Below, piece by piece: positions 45,004 through 53,418 of a DNA stretch of 64,000 nucleotides. The DNA lies in assembly GCA_050181835.1 (NCBI GenBank), contig JBFXCU010000003.1:124001-188000 (forward strand), written 5' to 3'. The notes beneath the pieces are model-generated. The model made no database searches and was not told where the DNA came from. It was given only the letters and a program-made list of their open reading frames with translations. The position numbers were made by a program, and so were the translations under genes. Each line of letters begins with the position of its first letter. Position 1 is the first letter of the stretch. The DNA is from CAILZL01 sp050181835 (lineage in GTDB: Bacteria > Pseudomonadota > Gammaproteobacteria > Steroidobacterales > Steroidobacteraceae).

Positions 45004-45726
45004 TTACTGATGCCCCTCTTTGTTATTGGTACAGATAAATTCAGAAATCTCGTGGTGCTTGATCGGGCTGCGTTGCCATGTAACCTTGTATTCATAGGGC
45101 TTGGTCAGTGCGATGGGATCCTCCAGCCGGTAGCGGATCTCTAAAAAACCTGGCTTATATTCATGGAACCATTCAGTCATGTGCAGCTGGTCGCTGTGCG
45201 GCATGCCCCTGCCATTCAATCGGGTGTCATCAACAATTCCCACTGTATCAACTACCAGCGTATTTCCGTCCCAGCTGCCGATGGAATGGCCCTGATAGGT
45301 AGGGTCCAGATCTGCGGCATCTGGATGGCTACGGCCATCCAGATAGATGCGGCGCGTGTCACCCGCCCACTCGGTAATGATGGTTACTTGATCGCGCCGC
45401 ATCTCGATCTGCCCGCTATAGGGGATAAACATATTTCTGGGCACACCGGGCGGCAGGCACTGCGCCGTAGGAATGTACTCCTGCGAACCGGAATCTATTG
45501 ACGTGCGAATGACATTCCACTTCTCCGCATACTCGGGAGTCAGCGAGGGAGTATCTTTTGCGGCTAACGTCGACTGTGATCCTGGAGTCACCACCGTAGC
45601 GATGTCTGGATTGTCGGGATCAGCAGCCCTGATCCAATAACCACTCCAATCTGGCTGGATATCGGCGGCAGTGGCAGTGCCCGTCGTTAGTGTGGCTAGC
45701 ACCAAATAAGCAGTGCATCGCATCAT
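45004..45726 (-). CDS. Secreted protein, partner of the DUF6152-like protein (pair 2)
   Basis: About 240 residues from ATG 45726 (MMRCTAYLVLATL); the frame opens earlier, and ATG 45738 is an alternative. Signal peptide of ~20 residues ending TATA-ADI. The mature part PDWSGYWIRAADPDN, later QCLPPGVPRNMFIPYSG, GHSIGSWDGNTLVVDTVG and HMTEWFHEY, parallels the protein at 38344. The start lies at the stop of the DUF6152-like gene, so the pair is translationally coupled. Function unknown. Confidence 0.75.
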   Translation of the reverse strand: MMRCTAYLVLATLTTGTATAADIQPDWSGYWIRAADPDNPDIATVVTPGSQSTLAAKDTPSLTPEYAEKWNVIRTSIDSGSQEYIPTAQCLPPGVPRNMFIPYSGQIEMRRDQVTIITEWAGDTRRIYLDGRSHPDAADLDPTYQGHSIGSWDGNTLVVDTVGIVDDTRLNGRGMPHSDQLHMTEWFHEYKPGFLEIRYRLEDPIALTKPYEYKVTWQRSPIKHHEISEFICTNNKEGHQ

Positions 45727-45727
45727 G

Positions 45728-46162
45728 TCATTGCCCATTTTGCAAGTATAGCGAGTCATAGCCATGCAGAACTGTGCCATCAGCCTTAGTGAGTAACAGC
45801 AACTGGCCACCCGTGCTGCCGTCTCTCATGGCGTAGTACTCAACGGTTACCTTATCGCCTGGTTGAAGACTGCTGCGGTTCCACCCTTGCCGTTTCAGCA
45901 TACTGAGTCCAAAGGTTTCAAACCCCCACTCGGCAAGTGGGCCCGCTGCAGTAGGCACCTTCAGCCGTACCCAGACATGCGGATTAGCCCATTGCAGCTC
46001 TTTCACCGTGCCGCTGAGAGTCACTCGAGCAGATTGATCAAATTGCGCATAAGAGTGATGCGCCAGTACTTGGTGGGAGATCGTTATACACAGAAATAAA
46101 ATGACACTGACAGCGACGGCGAGAGACGCCGGATTGAATGCAACTATCTTTCGTTTTGTCAT
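45728..46162 (-). CDS. DUF6152-like secreted protein (pair 2, small member)
   Basis: 144 residues. Signal peptide to about residue 34 (SVILFLCITISHQVLA), then HHSYAQFDQSARVTLSGTVKELQWANPHVWVRL and GDKVTVEYYAMRDGS. Same architecture as the protein at 37886. It sits just after the TonB receptor gene on the same strand, behind a 32 bp palindrome, and before its partner. Function unknown. Confidence 0.8.
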   Translation of the reverse strand: MTKRKIVAFNPASLAVAVSVILFLCITISHQVLAHHSYAQFDQSARVTLSGTVKELQWANPHVWVRLKVPTAAGPLAEWGFETFGLSMLKRQGWNRSSLQPGDKVTVEYYAMRDGSTGGQLLLLTKADGTVLHGYDSLYLQNGQ

Positions 46163-46205
46163 GCTACAGCCCTCAGGCAGGCTTAGGTTCCAACAGAAAA
46201 CGACA

Positions 46206-46237
46206 GGGCGCTACTGCATCGCGATGCAGTAGCGCCC
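46206..46237. terminator. 32 bp perfect palindrome after the TonB receptor gene
   Basis: GGGCGCTACTGCATCG with its exact complement makes a 16 bp self-complementary arm, 26 bp past the receptor stop. On the minus strand GTCGTTTTC follows, so it could act as a terminator or a transcript-stabilising hairpin between the receptor and the DUF6152-like pair. The T-tract is imperfect. Confidence 0.6.
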
Positions 46238-46262
46238 CATTTTCAAGCTCAGCTTTAAAACA

Positions 46263-48671
46263 TTAGAACTTGTAGTTCACCTCAAGACCGTACTCTCGTG
46301 GGCGACCCACATCAACTACGCCTACACCGAAGACACAAGCATGTGGGCCGGTATCAAACGTATTTGCGCTAGCTGGGCAAGTAGGAGCAATGCCACCGGT
46401 AACGAAGTACTTGTTGAGCAGATTCGCGCCAACGGCTGCAACGCTCCAGTTCTCAGTTGAACGATATTCCAGTCGGCCATTGAGCAGACCATAGGCAGGC
46501 ATGAATACCGCCTGACTAGGGGTTGGCGAGCTGTACTGATCGTCCTTCCAGCCCCAGTTGACATCCATAACCAGCGCCGCACCGCTAGCCAGCGGCTGGT
46601 TGTAGTTGGCACCAATTGCATAGGAGACCTTCGGACTTCTCAAGAATGGCACGGTATCGTTGAACGTCCCGTTTGTCTGTTCACGGGTCTTGGGACCATA
46701 CTTTGACTCGGTGTAAGCATAAGAAGCCCGCAGAGTCAAGTTATCGGTCACCAAGGCAACCGCATCCATTTCCACACCCTTGATGGTTGCGCTGGAGGCA
46801 TTCAGCGTTTGCGTAATCGCAATGTTGTTAATGAAAGCGGAATACAGCAGCTGGATATCCGTGTAATCGGTATAGAAGACCGTACCGTTCAATCGGATAC
46901 GACGATCGGCAAATTCCGAACGCACGCCTCCCTCATAGGTCCAGACCGTTTCAGGATCATAGGAAGTTAGACCATAGTTGGCCCCGTCGCTGATTCCCGC
47001 AGGAGGAGTTGCACCATAAATGGGGTTACGTAATGGTGTATCGTTGAAACCACCGGCCTTGAAGCCCTTGGCCGCCGACACATAGGTCATCAGATCAGGA
47101 GTCCAGCGGAAATCGAAACCCACACGCGGCGTGACGCTGTCCCATGAACCTGAGTCGCCATGCGGCGCACTCACGCCATTCACCAAACCGCGACCGTCAC
47201 GGTACGCTTCAAAATCTTTCTCATCTCTGCTATAGCGCAGGCCCAGCGTGGTGCTCAGACGATCCGTGAGCTTCAACGTGCCCTGACCGAACGCAGCATA
47301 GCTCTGGGTATCCACGTTCCTATACTGCCTCGCCCTGACACCATCCCCGCCGGTGGTGTACACCCGGTCATCCTTGCCTGTATCGTTGAAATAATACAGA
47401 CCGGCCACCCATTTCAAGCGGTCATTAAACGAGTTACCACTCAGCTGGAACTCCTGAGTATAGGTTTCTCCATTTACATGAACATAAGGGTACGCGAAAA
47501 CCAAGATCGGAACGCGATTCCAGTTTGGCAATACTTGGTTCTGATAGAGCTTGCGATAAGCCGTCAACGACTTGAGGCTCAGATCATCGCTCAGTGCATA
47601 GTTGATTGTAGCGCTGTAACCCTGATCATTAGTTTCAGTGTGCTCCATCTCTTGATAGCCGTAGACGGTGTACTTGTCCTTGATCTGGCTGTAGTACTGA
47701 TTCAAGGCCGCATCCGCAGCAGCGACAGTGCGAGTGGCAAAGTTCGCATTGGCACTGGCGGGAGTCAACGCCTGAACCGCGAGGCCGGGCTGAAACGGTC
47801 CAAGTCCCCACAATTGCATCACGTAGACGTCGTTGGCGCTGCCATTTGGACCCGGATTGTAGATACTGGTCATGGCAGGACCATTGTCCCAGCTATTGGT
47901 TGCGTCAACCGACAGATCGATGTCCAGTTTGTCAGTAGGCTGCCAGCGTAACTGACCACGTACGGCGGAGTTGTTCTCATCACCGTTCTTCCGGCCATCG
48001 ATAATGCGGGTGATGTAGCCATCACGGTGTTTTTGTGAATAGGAAAGCCGCGTGAACACAGTGTCAGAGAGTGGCAGATTCAGGATGCCGGTCAGGTCGC
48101 GACGACCATTATTGCCCACAGTGGCTTTGAACCGGCCACCGAGGTCAGGGCCAGGCATCTTGGACAGATAACGGACGGCACCCCCTTCGGTGTTACGGCC
48201 AAACAGCGTGCCCTGCGGGCCACGCAGCACTTCAAGACGATCCACATCGATCAGATCCAGGAACGCGCCATTAGCATGAGGAACCAGAATATCGTCCACG
48301 TATACGGCAACCGAACTTTCCTGAGTCACCAGACCTGAAGGTGCGCCGCCGATACCACGAATGGCGAAATTTGCCGCAGCCGTACCAGTGCCCATTGCGG
48401 TACCGATGCTGACGTTGGGCATGAAGGCTTCAAATGATTTCAGGCTGTCGGCGCCTATGGCGGTAATCTGTTCTGCATCCATGGCAACCACGGATACTGG
48501 TGTAGTTTGCAGCGTTTGGTCATAACGTTGCGCAGAGACTACTACTTCTTCAAGCCTTACCGTACCTGCAGCGGCTTGGGTTTGCTGTGCCAGCACCGAG
48601 CCAGAGCACACGCTTGCTGTGAAAGCAAAGCCCCATAAAAGGTCTCTCTTCAACTCGCTTTTCAAGTTCAT
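46263..48671 (-). CDS. TonB-dependent receptor
   Basis: Outer-membrane receptor of 802 residues. Signal peptide to about 28 (FAFTASVCSGSVLA). TonB-box-like LEEVVVSAQRYDQTLQTTPVSV, plug domain with NFAIRGIGG, VAVYVDDILVPHANGAFLDLIDVDRLEVLRGPQGTLFGRNTEGGAVRY, and a 22-strand barrel ending in a C-terminal Phe (VNYKF). The sequence type matches receptors common in aromatic- and steroid-degrading bacteria, but the ligand is unknown. A good ribosome site GGGGAA precedes the ATG. Confidence 0.93.
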   Translation of the reverse strand: MNLKSELKRDLLWGFAFTASVCSGSVLAQQTQAAAGTVRLEEVVVSAQRYDQTLQTTPVSVVAMDAEQITAIGADSLKSFEAFMPNVSIGTAMGTGTAAANFAIRGIGGAPSGLVTQESSVAVYVDDILVPHANGAFLDLIDVDRLEVLRGPQGTLFGRNTEGGAVRYLSKMPGPDLGGRFKATVGNNGRRDLTGILNLPLSDTVFTRLSYSQKHRDGYITRIIDGRKNGDENNSAVRGQLRWQPTDKLDIDLSVDATNSWDNGPAMTSIYNPGPNGSANDVYVMQLWGLGPFQPGLAVQALTPASANANFATRTVAAADAALNQYYSQIKDKYTVYGYQEMEHTETNDQGYSATINYALSDDLSLKSLTAYRKLYQNQVLPNWNRVPILVFAYPYVHVNGETYTQEFQLSGNSFNDRLKWVAGLYYFNDTGKDDRVYTTGGDGVRARQYRNVDTQSYAAFGQGTLKLTDRLSTTLGLRYSRDEKDFEAYRDGRGLVNGVSAPHGDSGSWDSVTPRVGFDFRWTPDLMTYVSAAKGFKAGGFNDTPLRNPIYGATPPAGISDGANYGLTSYDPETVWTYEGGVRSEFADRRIRLNGTVFYTDYTDIQLLYSAFINNIAITQTLNASSATIKGVEMDAVALVTDNLTLRASYAYTESKYGPKTREQTNGTFNDTVPFLRSPKVSYAIGANYNQPLASGAALVMDVNWGWKDDQYSSPTPSQAVFMPAYGLLNGRLEYRSTENWSVAAVGANLLNKYFVTGGIAPTCPASANTFDTGPHACVFGVGVVDVGRPREYGLEVNYKF

Positions 48672-49237
48672 TTAGTTTTCCCCGTTAGTTTTTCAAAGCT
48701 GTTGACTTACCAGTCAATATATCGGTAAGCCCATCGCGTCTCGCCGATGCGCGGTACTGTGATGAAAAACCACAAACGTGTCAAGTCAGTTCTAAATAGG
48801 CATGTAATAAAGTGGCTGAGAGTGGCTGAAATCACCTATCGCTATTGATATAGTCACAATCGTGCCGCAGCGCGTCCAAATGTTGCGTTACCGCCACACT
48901 CGTTTTTGCTGCGACTCAAAGTGACTGGAGGCATTCTCGAGTAGTTACAGCGACCGTTTTCGATAATACACACTTAAAACAAGCGGTTGCTGTGAGCGGC
49001 TCAGCTTAGAAATTCAGGCCTTTTTCACGTTCAGCACGACCGGGCCCCTCAGCATTCAGGCGCGGCACCAACCCGCACCCATTCAGTTCAAAACTCAAAT
49101 ACACGAATCTATCTGTAGGCACTCGACATCTCACAATTCTGGCTGCTGAAGTATCTGGAGCGATATTGCTTATTATCAATCCAGTCCAGCCAGTCGATAC
49201 CAGACATCCCTTAAGTTAATTTGTATTTACCGAAATT
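48672..49237. other. 566 bp upstream region of the TonB receptor, no gene
   Basis: Contains the palindrome TTGACT-TACC-AGTCAA at 48702-48717, 31 bp before the receptor start, a likely operator. TTGACA on the minus strand at 48779-48784 is a possible -35 box, without a clear -10. The rest has stops in all frames; the last part must contain the end of the second receptor's transcript. Nothing else was recognised. Confidence 0.5.
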
Positions 49238-51319
49238 TCATAATTTTAGCGACCCCTTGATACCCAGCAACCAAGTGCGTCCTGGCGTGGGCTCGAAGTA
49301 ACGCTGATTGGCATCATTGACGATAACCGAGCCAACAAACTTGCGATCGGCAAGATTATCGACACGAAGATACTCTTGGAAGCGCCAGCGTTGTGTTGTC
49401 TGCTCGAGACCTAAACTCACGTTTGCCACGACCTGACCCGGGGCGCGGAAATTATTGGAATCCTCGGCAAACACAGCACTGGCATAGCGCGCTTCGAGAG
49501 CGATAGATAAACCGCTGGCCGGATGTTGCCAAGCTAGCTCCGTGTATGCCGAGCTGGCCGGAATACCTGGAATGCGATTGCCTGCTGCATAGCGAGCTTG
49601 TAGCCATGTGTAACTCAGTGCGGTGCTGAAGCCGTTCTCCAAGCTACCTGACAACTCCAGCTCCGCGCCATCACGACGCGTGCGAGCAACATTCTGATAA
49701 ACGGCACGACCGCCGGAACTCGCCAGCACCGCCAGCTCATTGCGCGTATCAGCGCGAAACACGGCTGTATTCAGTGTCACGGCGTCAGCAAGCTTCGTCT
49801 TAAGCCCCAGCTCGTAGTGTTTGCTGCGCGCAGCCGCGAGACCCAGATTCAGTCCAGTCTGCGTGCCATCGGTGGATCGATACGCTAGCTCGTTGAATGT
49901 GGGTGTCTCAAAGCCCTGCCCATACGCTGCATAGACATTTAGTTTTTCAGTCGCACTATAGGTAACACCTGCGGCCGGTGTTGTCGCATGGTAAGTACGC
50001 TGACCGCTATCCAACCCATTGCCGGGCACTACGTAGCGATCATCAGACTGAAACTTCACCTCACTGTTTCGGATGCCTGCCAACAACAGCCATTGTTCAC
50101 TTGGCCGCCATTGCATTTGTAGATATTGATCAATATTGGACACTGTATTGTCCTCATCACGTCGTAGTTCACCCCGCACTCCCAGCTGTGAGCCGATGAA
50201 ATTCTGATAACCCTTACGATCTTCACTCAGCTGGTCGTAGCTGATCCCGACGGTAATCTGCGCTGGCTCACCCGCGAGCGTTGTCGAATGCGTCCAATGT
50301 GCGTCGCTACCCACATAGTTACGTTCCAGATCGATCACGCCACCGGAATGTGTGGCTGGTGCCTGAACGGTGAAGGGAATGGACAAGTATTGCACGGCAG
50401 TGCGATGGCCGCCGTAGACCATGGCGCTCATTAGATTGGCATCATTCCAGTTCAGCTCATAGTTCAATCCTAGCTGTTGCTGCCCCACCGACTTGCGCGT
50501 GTTGTAGGTAGTGGCATTCGCACTAGCTTGCTGTGGATTGGTCTGCCACTGAATCTGGGTAAGGCCTAGTGGATCGTCTGCCTGCATATCCAAAGCATTG
50601 GCGATCAGTGACAGTCTGGAACGATCCGAGAATTCATAGCGGATTCTGGCATTTCCAGTGTCACGCCGTGCAGCACTATGATCGCGATAACCCTCGGTGT
50701 CGAAACGCGAAAGAGCAACCACATAGTTGGTGTTCTGCTGGTCTCCGGCCACTTTCAATGCCAAGCGTTGTGCACCGAAACTACCAGCACTGGCTGTGCC
50801 GGTGATCGTCGCACCGGGCTGACCCTCTTCAGTAAACAAGGCAATCACCCCACCCGATGAATTTCCATACAGAACCGAGAAAGGGCCGCGTAGCACTTCA
50901 ATGCCACCCGCAGATCCGAGATCAAAGTTGGATACTTGACCCTGTCCATCCGGCATGGTTGCCGGAATACCATCGGCATACAGTCGAACGCCGCGCACAC
51001 CAAATGACGAACGGGCACCGAAGCCACGAATGGAGACCTGCAGATCCTGCGCATAGTTCTGGCGATTCTGCGCCACCACCCCTGGTACACGAATGAGCGA
51101 TTCAGACAGATTAACTTCTTGTCGCGCGCTCTGAATAATCCGCCCGTCTACCGAACTGATCGATACCGGCAGATCGAACGCTGACTGCGGTACTCGCGTC
51201 GCAGTGACGACAACGATTTCCAGCTCCTGACTTAGCGCCACCGGCGCTGCGAAATGAGCTACAGCTAGTATTGCAACATTTCCAAATAACTTTGCTGATC
51301 TGCCTTGAGTCAATTTCAT
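49238..51319 (-). CDS. TonB-dependent receptor, FecA-type siderophore/iron group
   Basis: 693 residues. Signal peptide to about 30 (VAHFAAPVALSQ), then LEIVVVTATRVPQSAFDLPVSI, plug elements VSIRGFGARSSFGVRGVRLYADGIPATMPDGQGQVSNFDLGSAGGIEVLRGPFSVLYGNSSGGV, cut here as the PF07715 plug. The barrel ends LLGIKGSLKL. The RGFGARSSFGVRG pattern is common in FecA/YncD-like receptors. ATG 51319 follows directly on an IS30 remnant, with only GAG as ribosome site. Confidence 0.9.
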   Translation of the reverse strand: MKLTQGRSAKLFGNVAILAVAHFAAPVALSQELEIVVVTATRVPQSAFDLPVSISSVDGRIIQSARQEVNLSESLIRVPGVVAQNRQNYAQDLQVSIRGFGARSSFGVRGVRLYADGIPATMPDGQGQVSNFDLGSAGGIEVLRGPFSVLYGNSSGGVIALFTEEGQPGATITGTASAGSFGAQRLALKVAGDQQNTNYVVALSRFDTEGYRDHSAARRDTGNARIRYEFSDRSRLSLIANALDMQADDPLGLTQIQWQTNPQQASANATTYNTRKSVGQQQLGLNYELNWNDANLMSAMVYGGHRTAVQYLSIPFTVQAPATHSGGVIDLERNYVGSDAHWTHSTTLAGEPAQITVGISYDQLSEDRKGYQNFIGSQLGVRGELRRDEDNTVSNIDQYLQMQWRPSEQWLLLAGIRNSEVKFQSDDRYVVPGNGLDSGQRTYHATTPAAGVTYSATEKLNVYAAYGQGFETPTFNELAYRSTDGTQTGLNLGLAAARSKHYELGLKTKLADAVTLNTAVFRADTRNELAVLASSGGRAVYQNVARTRRDGAELELSGSLENGFSTALSYTWLQARYAAGNRIPGIPASSAYTELAWQHPASGLSIALEARYASAVFAEDSNNFRAPGQVVANVSLGLEQTTQRWRFQEYLRVDNLADRKFVGSVIVNDANQRYFEPTPGRTWLLGIKGSLKL

Positions 51320-51329
51320 TGAGACGCTC

Positions 51330-51470
51330 GATTTGACTGTTCCGGTGAGTTGAAAGCGCGGGCGTGCTTAAGTAAACCGTGACGCCGGTTTGCGCGGTGA
51401 GCTGCTCATGCTGAGCCATTTCGCGGCTTTGGTCGTAGGTCATCGACAAGCGCCGCTCACGCTAGGGCTG
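51330..51470 (-). pseudogene. IS30-family transposase remnant
   Basis: The minus strand reads RLSMTYDQSREMAQHEQLTAQTGVTVYLSTPALSTHRNSQIE in overlapping parts, the catalytic-core pattern of IS30 transposases (LTYDQGKEMAEH). Only about 45 codons remain; the conserved PWQRG segment has become ALSTHRN. The fragment ends about 10 bp before the TonB receptor ATG. Confidence 0.7.
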
Positions 51471-51834
51471 ATGCAGCAATCGCTCCGCTTGTTGCTGTGC
51501 TTGGCACGCAATAACTACCGGCGATAAAGGATCGCCCTAAACAGGCCAATCGTCGCTGCGATGATTGGCCGCCATTGCGTTGCAAACTGTCAGCAACTGC
51601 CCACAGCCTTATTCAAGACTCAGCTGAAACAGCGCTCGTTCAGTGCTATTCAATTGCCGATCGTGCTTGCCCATCGCAACACATTAACCCCTAGGTTGTG
51701 TTGCTCTGCATATTGGAGCGCGCCGTGCTACAAACAATGCCAGCTTTCAAAACTAAAGTTCCTCAACCTTTCTCTCGGCTTTAGTTCTTAGGCGCGCGAC
51801 CATGAACCTACTTCACGCGATAAATCTAAATCAA
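51471..51834. other. 364 bp gap, no gene
   Basis: Holds a 27 bp hairpin at 51544-51570 (GGCCAATC arms around 11 nt) and no supported coding region. Several short frames are unconvincing. It separates the IS30 remnant from the DoxX gene end. Confidence 0.4.
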
Positions 51835-52338
51835 TCACCCGTTCTTAGTTTCATCTTTAGGGGTTTGAAATATTGAAGTCAGCCCCTTCAAATCCTGCAG
51901 AGTGCCCATATCAGTCTTATAGACCATCATCGGCAGGTAGTGGCGTATGTACGCCAGCATGAGAATTACGTTCATGTAGAAGCAATCAACGCCCATGTAA
52001 AAAACTCTATCCCAGCGATGCTGCAAGACGGCGTCATTGTAGAAAACCACGACAGACATAGGCATAAGGATCGCCAACGCCAGTGGGACAAACCGATTAG
52101 CAATGAGCATAACCCCGCCGACCAACTCCACGATTTTGACGATGCCAAAGAGCCCGGTTTCTATCAGTGCGATAATCAGTTGGCTTGAGAGCGGGAAGCT
52201 GCCCATGGGCTGCGGAAAGATTGGCAGAAAGTGATTCAGCCCGTTGACGATCATCCAGGCGCCTAGTAGTAGCCTCATGGCATCTAATACAAACCACACA
52301 ATACTTTTGACGCTGAACATTCCAGTCCTAGCCATCAT
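51835..52338 (-). CDS. DoxX-like integral membrane protein
   Basis: 167 residues, four helices: about 12-30, 50-70, 75-100 and 115-135. The segment LDAMRLLLGAWMIVNGLNHFLPIFPQPMG and the central LFGIVKIVELVGGVMLIANRFVPLALAILMP (spread over two helices) follow the DoxX/SURF4-like pattern. Biological role unclear. It diverges from the SnoaL-like gene at 52484. Confidence 0.8.
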   Translation of the reverse strand: MMARTGMFSVKSIVWFVLDAMRLLLGAWMIVNGLNHFLPIFPQPMGSFPLSSQLIIALIETGLFGIVKIVELVGGVMLIANRFVPLALAILMPMSVVVFYNDAVLQHRWDRVFYMGVDCFYMNVILMLAYIRHYLPMMVYKTDMGTLQDLKGLTSIFQTPKDETKNG

Positions 52339-52483
52339 GTGCCACCCCTTTTCAAGTTTAGATAAAAACCGTAATAATGCTGGTAAGCTTGAGGCCGTGG
52401 AGTTACTGCGTCAAGCCCCTCAACTCGGCGCGGCGTGAACCGCACAGGTCAAATTCGGACGCTTTAATTAGGATCCTACATCA

Positions 52484-52906
52484 ATGAAAATGACGATTGC
52501 TGGCATTATTTTAACGGCTTATTTCATATTTTCTATGAGCCAAGGGCACGACTGGAGCGGCGGAGCTGGCCTTACACCACGGCAGTTTGTGGCGGATTAT
52601 CTGGATCTTGCTTATACGCAGGGCCGCGGAGTGGAGGCAGCCCAGAAATACTTTGCGCCCGACGCAGTCGATCACAGCCCAGATTCTGCAGAACGAAAGG
52701 ACGGTCCGCCAATCGCCCATGAAATCAAGCAGATCATCGCTGATGGATACACTGTAAGCGTCTACCATCACATCGATGCAGCTCGCGGTGAGCCAGCGCT
52801 TGATGTGGTAGATATCTACCAGACCATCCGGGGCGGTCGTATTTCTGAGCGTACCCGCATCAGCCAGCCTAGCACTGTCATCGCAGCAAATGGGGCAGCT
52901 CCCTGA
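52484..52906 (+). CDS. Secreted SnoaL-like protein
   Basis: 140 residues. Signal peptide (IAGIILTAYFIFSMSQG) followed by a SnoaL/NTF2-like domain with FVADYLDLAYTQGRGVEAAQKYFAPDAVDHSPDSAE, VYHHIDAARGEPALDVVDIYQ and GGRISERTRI. The fold includes polyketide cyclases and small hydrolases; activity unknown. A strong hairpin follows the stop. Confidence 0.75.
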   Translation: MKMTIAGIILTAYFIFSMSQGHDWSGGAGLTPRQFVADYLDLAYTQGRGVEAAQKYFAPDAVDHSPDSAERKDGPPIAHEIKQIIADGYTVSVYHHIDAARGEPALDVVDIYQTIRGGRISERTRISQPSTVIAANGAAP

Positions 52907-52935
52907 GCTGCGCGCTCTGTGCGCGGTACTTTTAG

Positions 52936-52967
52936 CCACAGCGAACGGTGAACACCGTTCGCTGTGG
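52936..52967 (+). terminator. Long hairpin after the SnoaL-like gene
   Basis: CCACAGCGAACGGTG-AA-CACCGTTCGCTGTGG has a perfect 15 bp stem, 30 bp after the stop. No clear T-run follows (CATTCGTCATT), so it may terminate weakly or protect the transcript end. Confidence 0.5.
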
Positions 52968-52984
52968 CATTCGTCATTATAAGG

Positions 52985-53110
52985 CGTATCTACTGGGCAG
53001 ATTAACGCCCGCCAGCAGTGATGATGTGCTTCAGCAGATCGCCAGCCTTTGTAGGTTCGCAGATAAATAACATCCGTCACCCAAGTTTGATTCGGGTTGC
53101 CACTTTAAAA
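52985..53110 (-). pseudogene. Second IS3-type transposase remnant
   Basis: The minus strand reads NPNQTWVTDVIYLRTYKGW, the start of an IS3-type DDE core with the first Asp intact, then loses homology (RSAEAHHHCWR). About 20 to 40 codons survive. It is not the same piece as the remnant at 30.1-30.5 kb. Confidence 0.6.
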
Positions 53111-53222
53111 TCAGCGCCTTGCCGTGCATTGCTTCAAAACGATCACGCTTGGCAACGGGCTTGATGACTTGCGCAGCGCTGCCTCACCTGCACTGTTCAC
53201 AGTAAATTGAACTGCATTAGAT

Positions 53223-53294
53223 TAAAGATGCAGCGCATCGCGTATTTTTTTGGGGAGGGTGACCTGTCCCTTCGATGTCAGCATTGTGGCCAAG
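53223..53294 (-). pseudogene. Truncated AbrB/MazE-type antitoxin
   Basis: From a TTG start at 53294, with a GGGAG ribosome site 7 nt upstream, the minus strand encodes MATMLTSKGQVTLPKKIRD and four more residues, the N-terminal swapped-hairpin of AbrB/SpoVT proteins. A stop comes after 23 residues; a full antitoxin would have ~75-90. No toxin gene follows. Confidence 0.6.
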
Positions 53295-53350
53295 GTATGT
53301 CTCCCGAGCAGCATTACTGTCACACCAAGTGAAATACCAAGCTCACAAAA

Positions 53351-53377
53351 AGAAAGCCCCGGAATTCGGGGCTTTCT
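53351..53377 (-). terminator. Rho-independent terminator of adk
   Basis: AGAAAGCCCCG-gaatt-CGGGGCTTTCT on the plus strand; read on the minus strand the stem is followed by TTTTTG. It lies 42 bp past the adk stop. Confidence 0.88.
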
Positions 53378-53418
53378 GCTGAAGTCATAACTCACGCGAA
53401 TTGGCGTGACAATAAAGC

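Noticed and set aside
47160..47951. 263-codon plus-strand open frame opposite the TonB receptor
   Set aside because: Antisense shadow of barrel-coding sequence, no family pattern.
52936..52967. Long hairpin considered as a CRISPR-like or mobile-element repeat
   Set aside because: Single copy, no spacer array, not linked to terminal repeats of the adjacent IS fragment.
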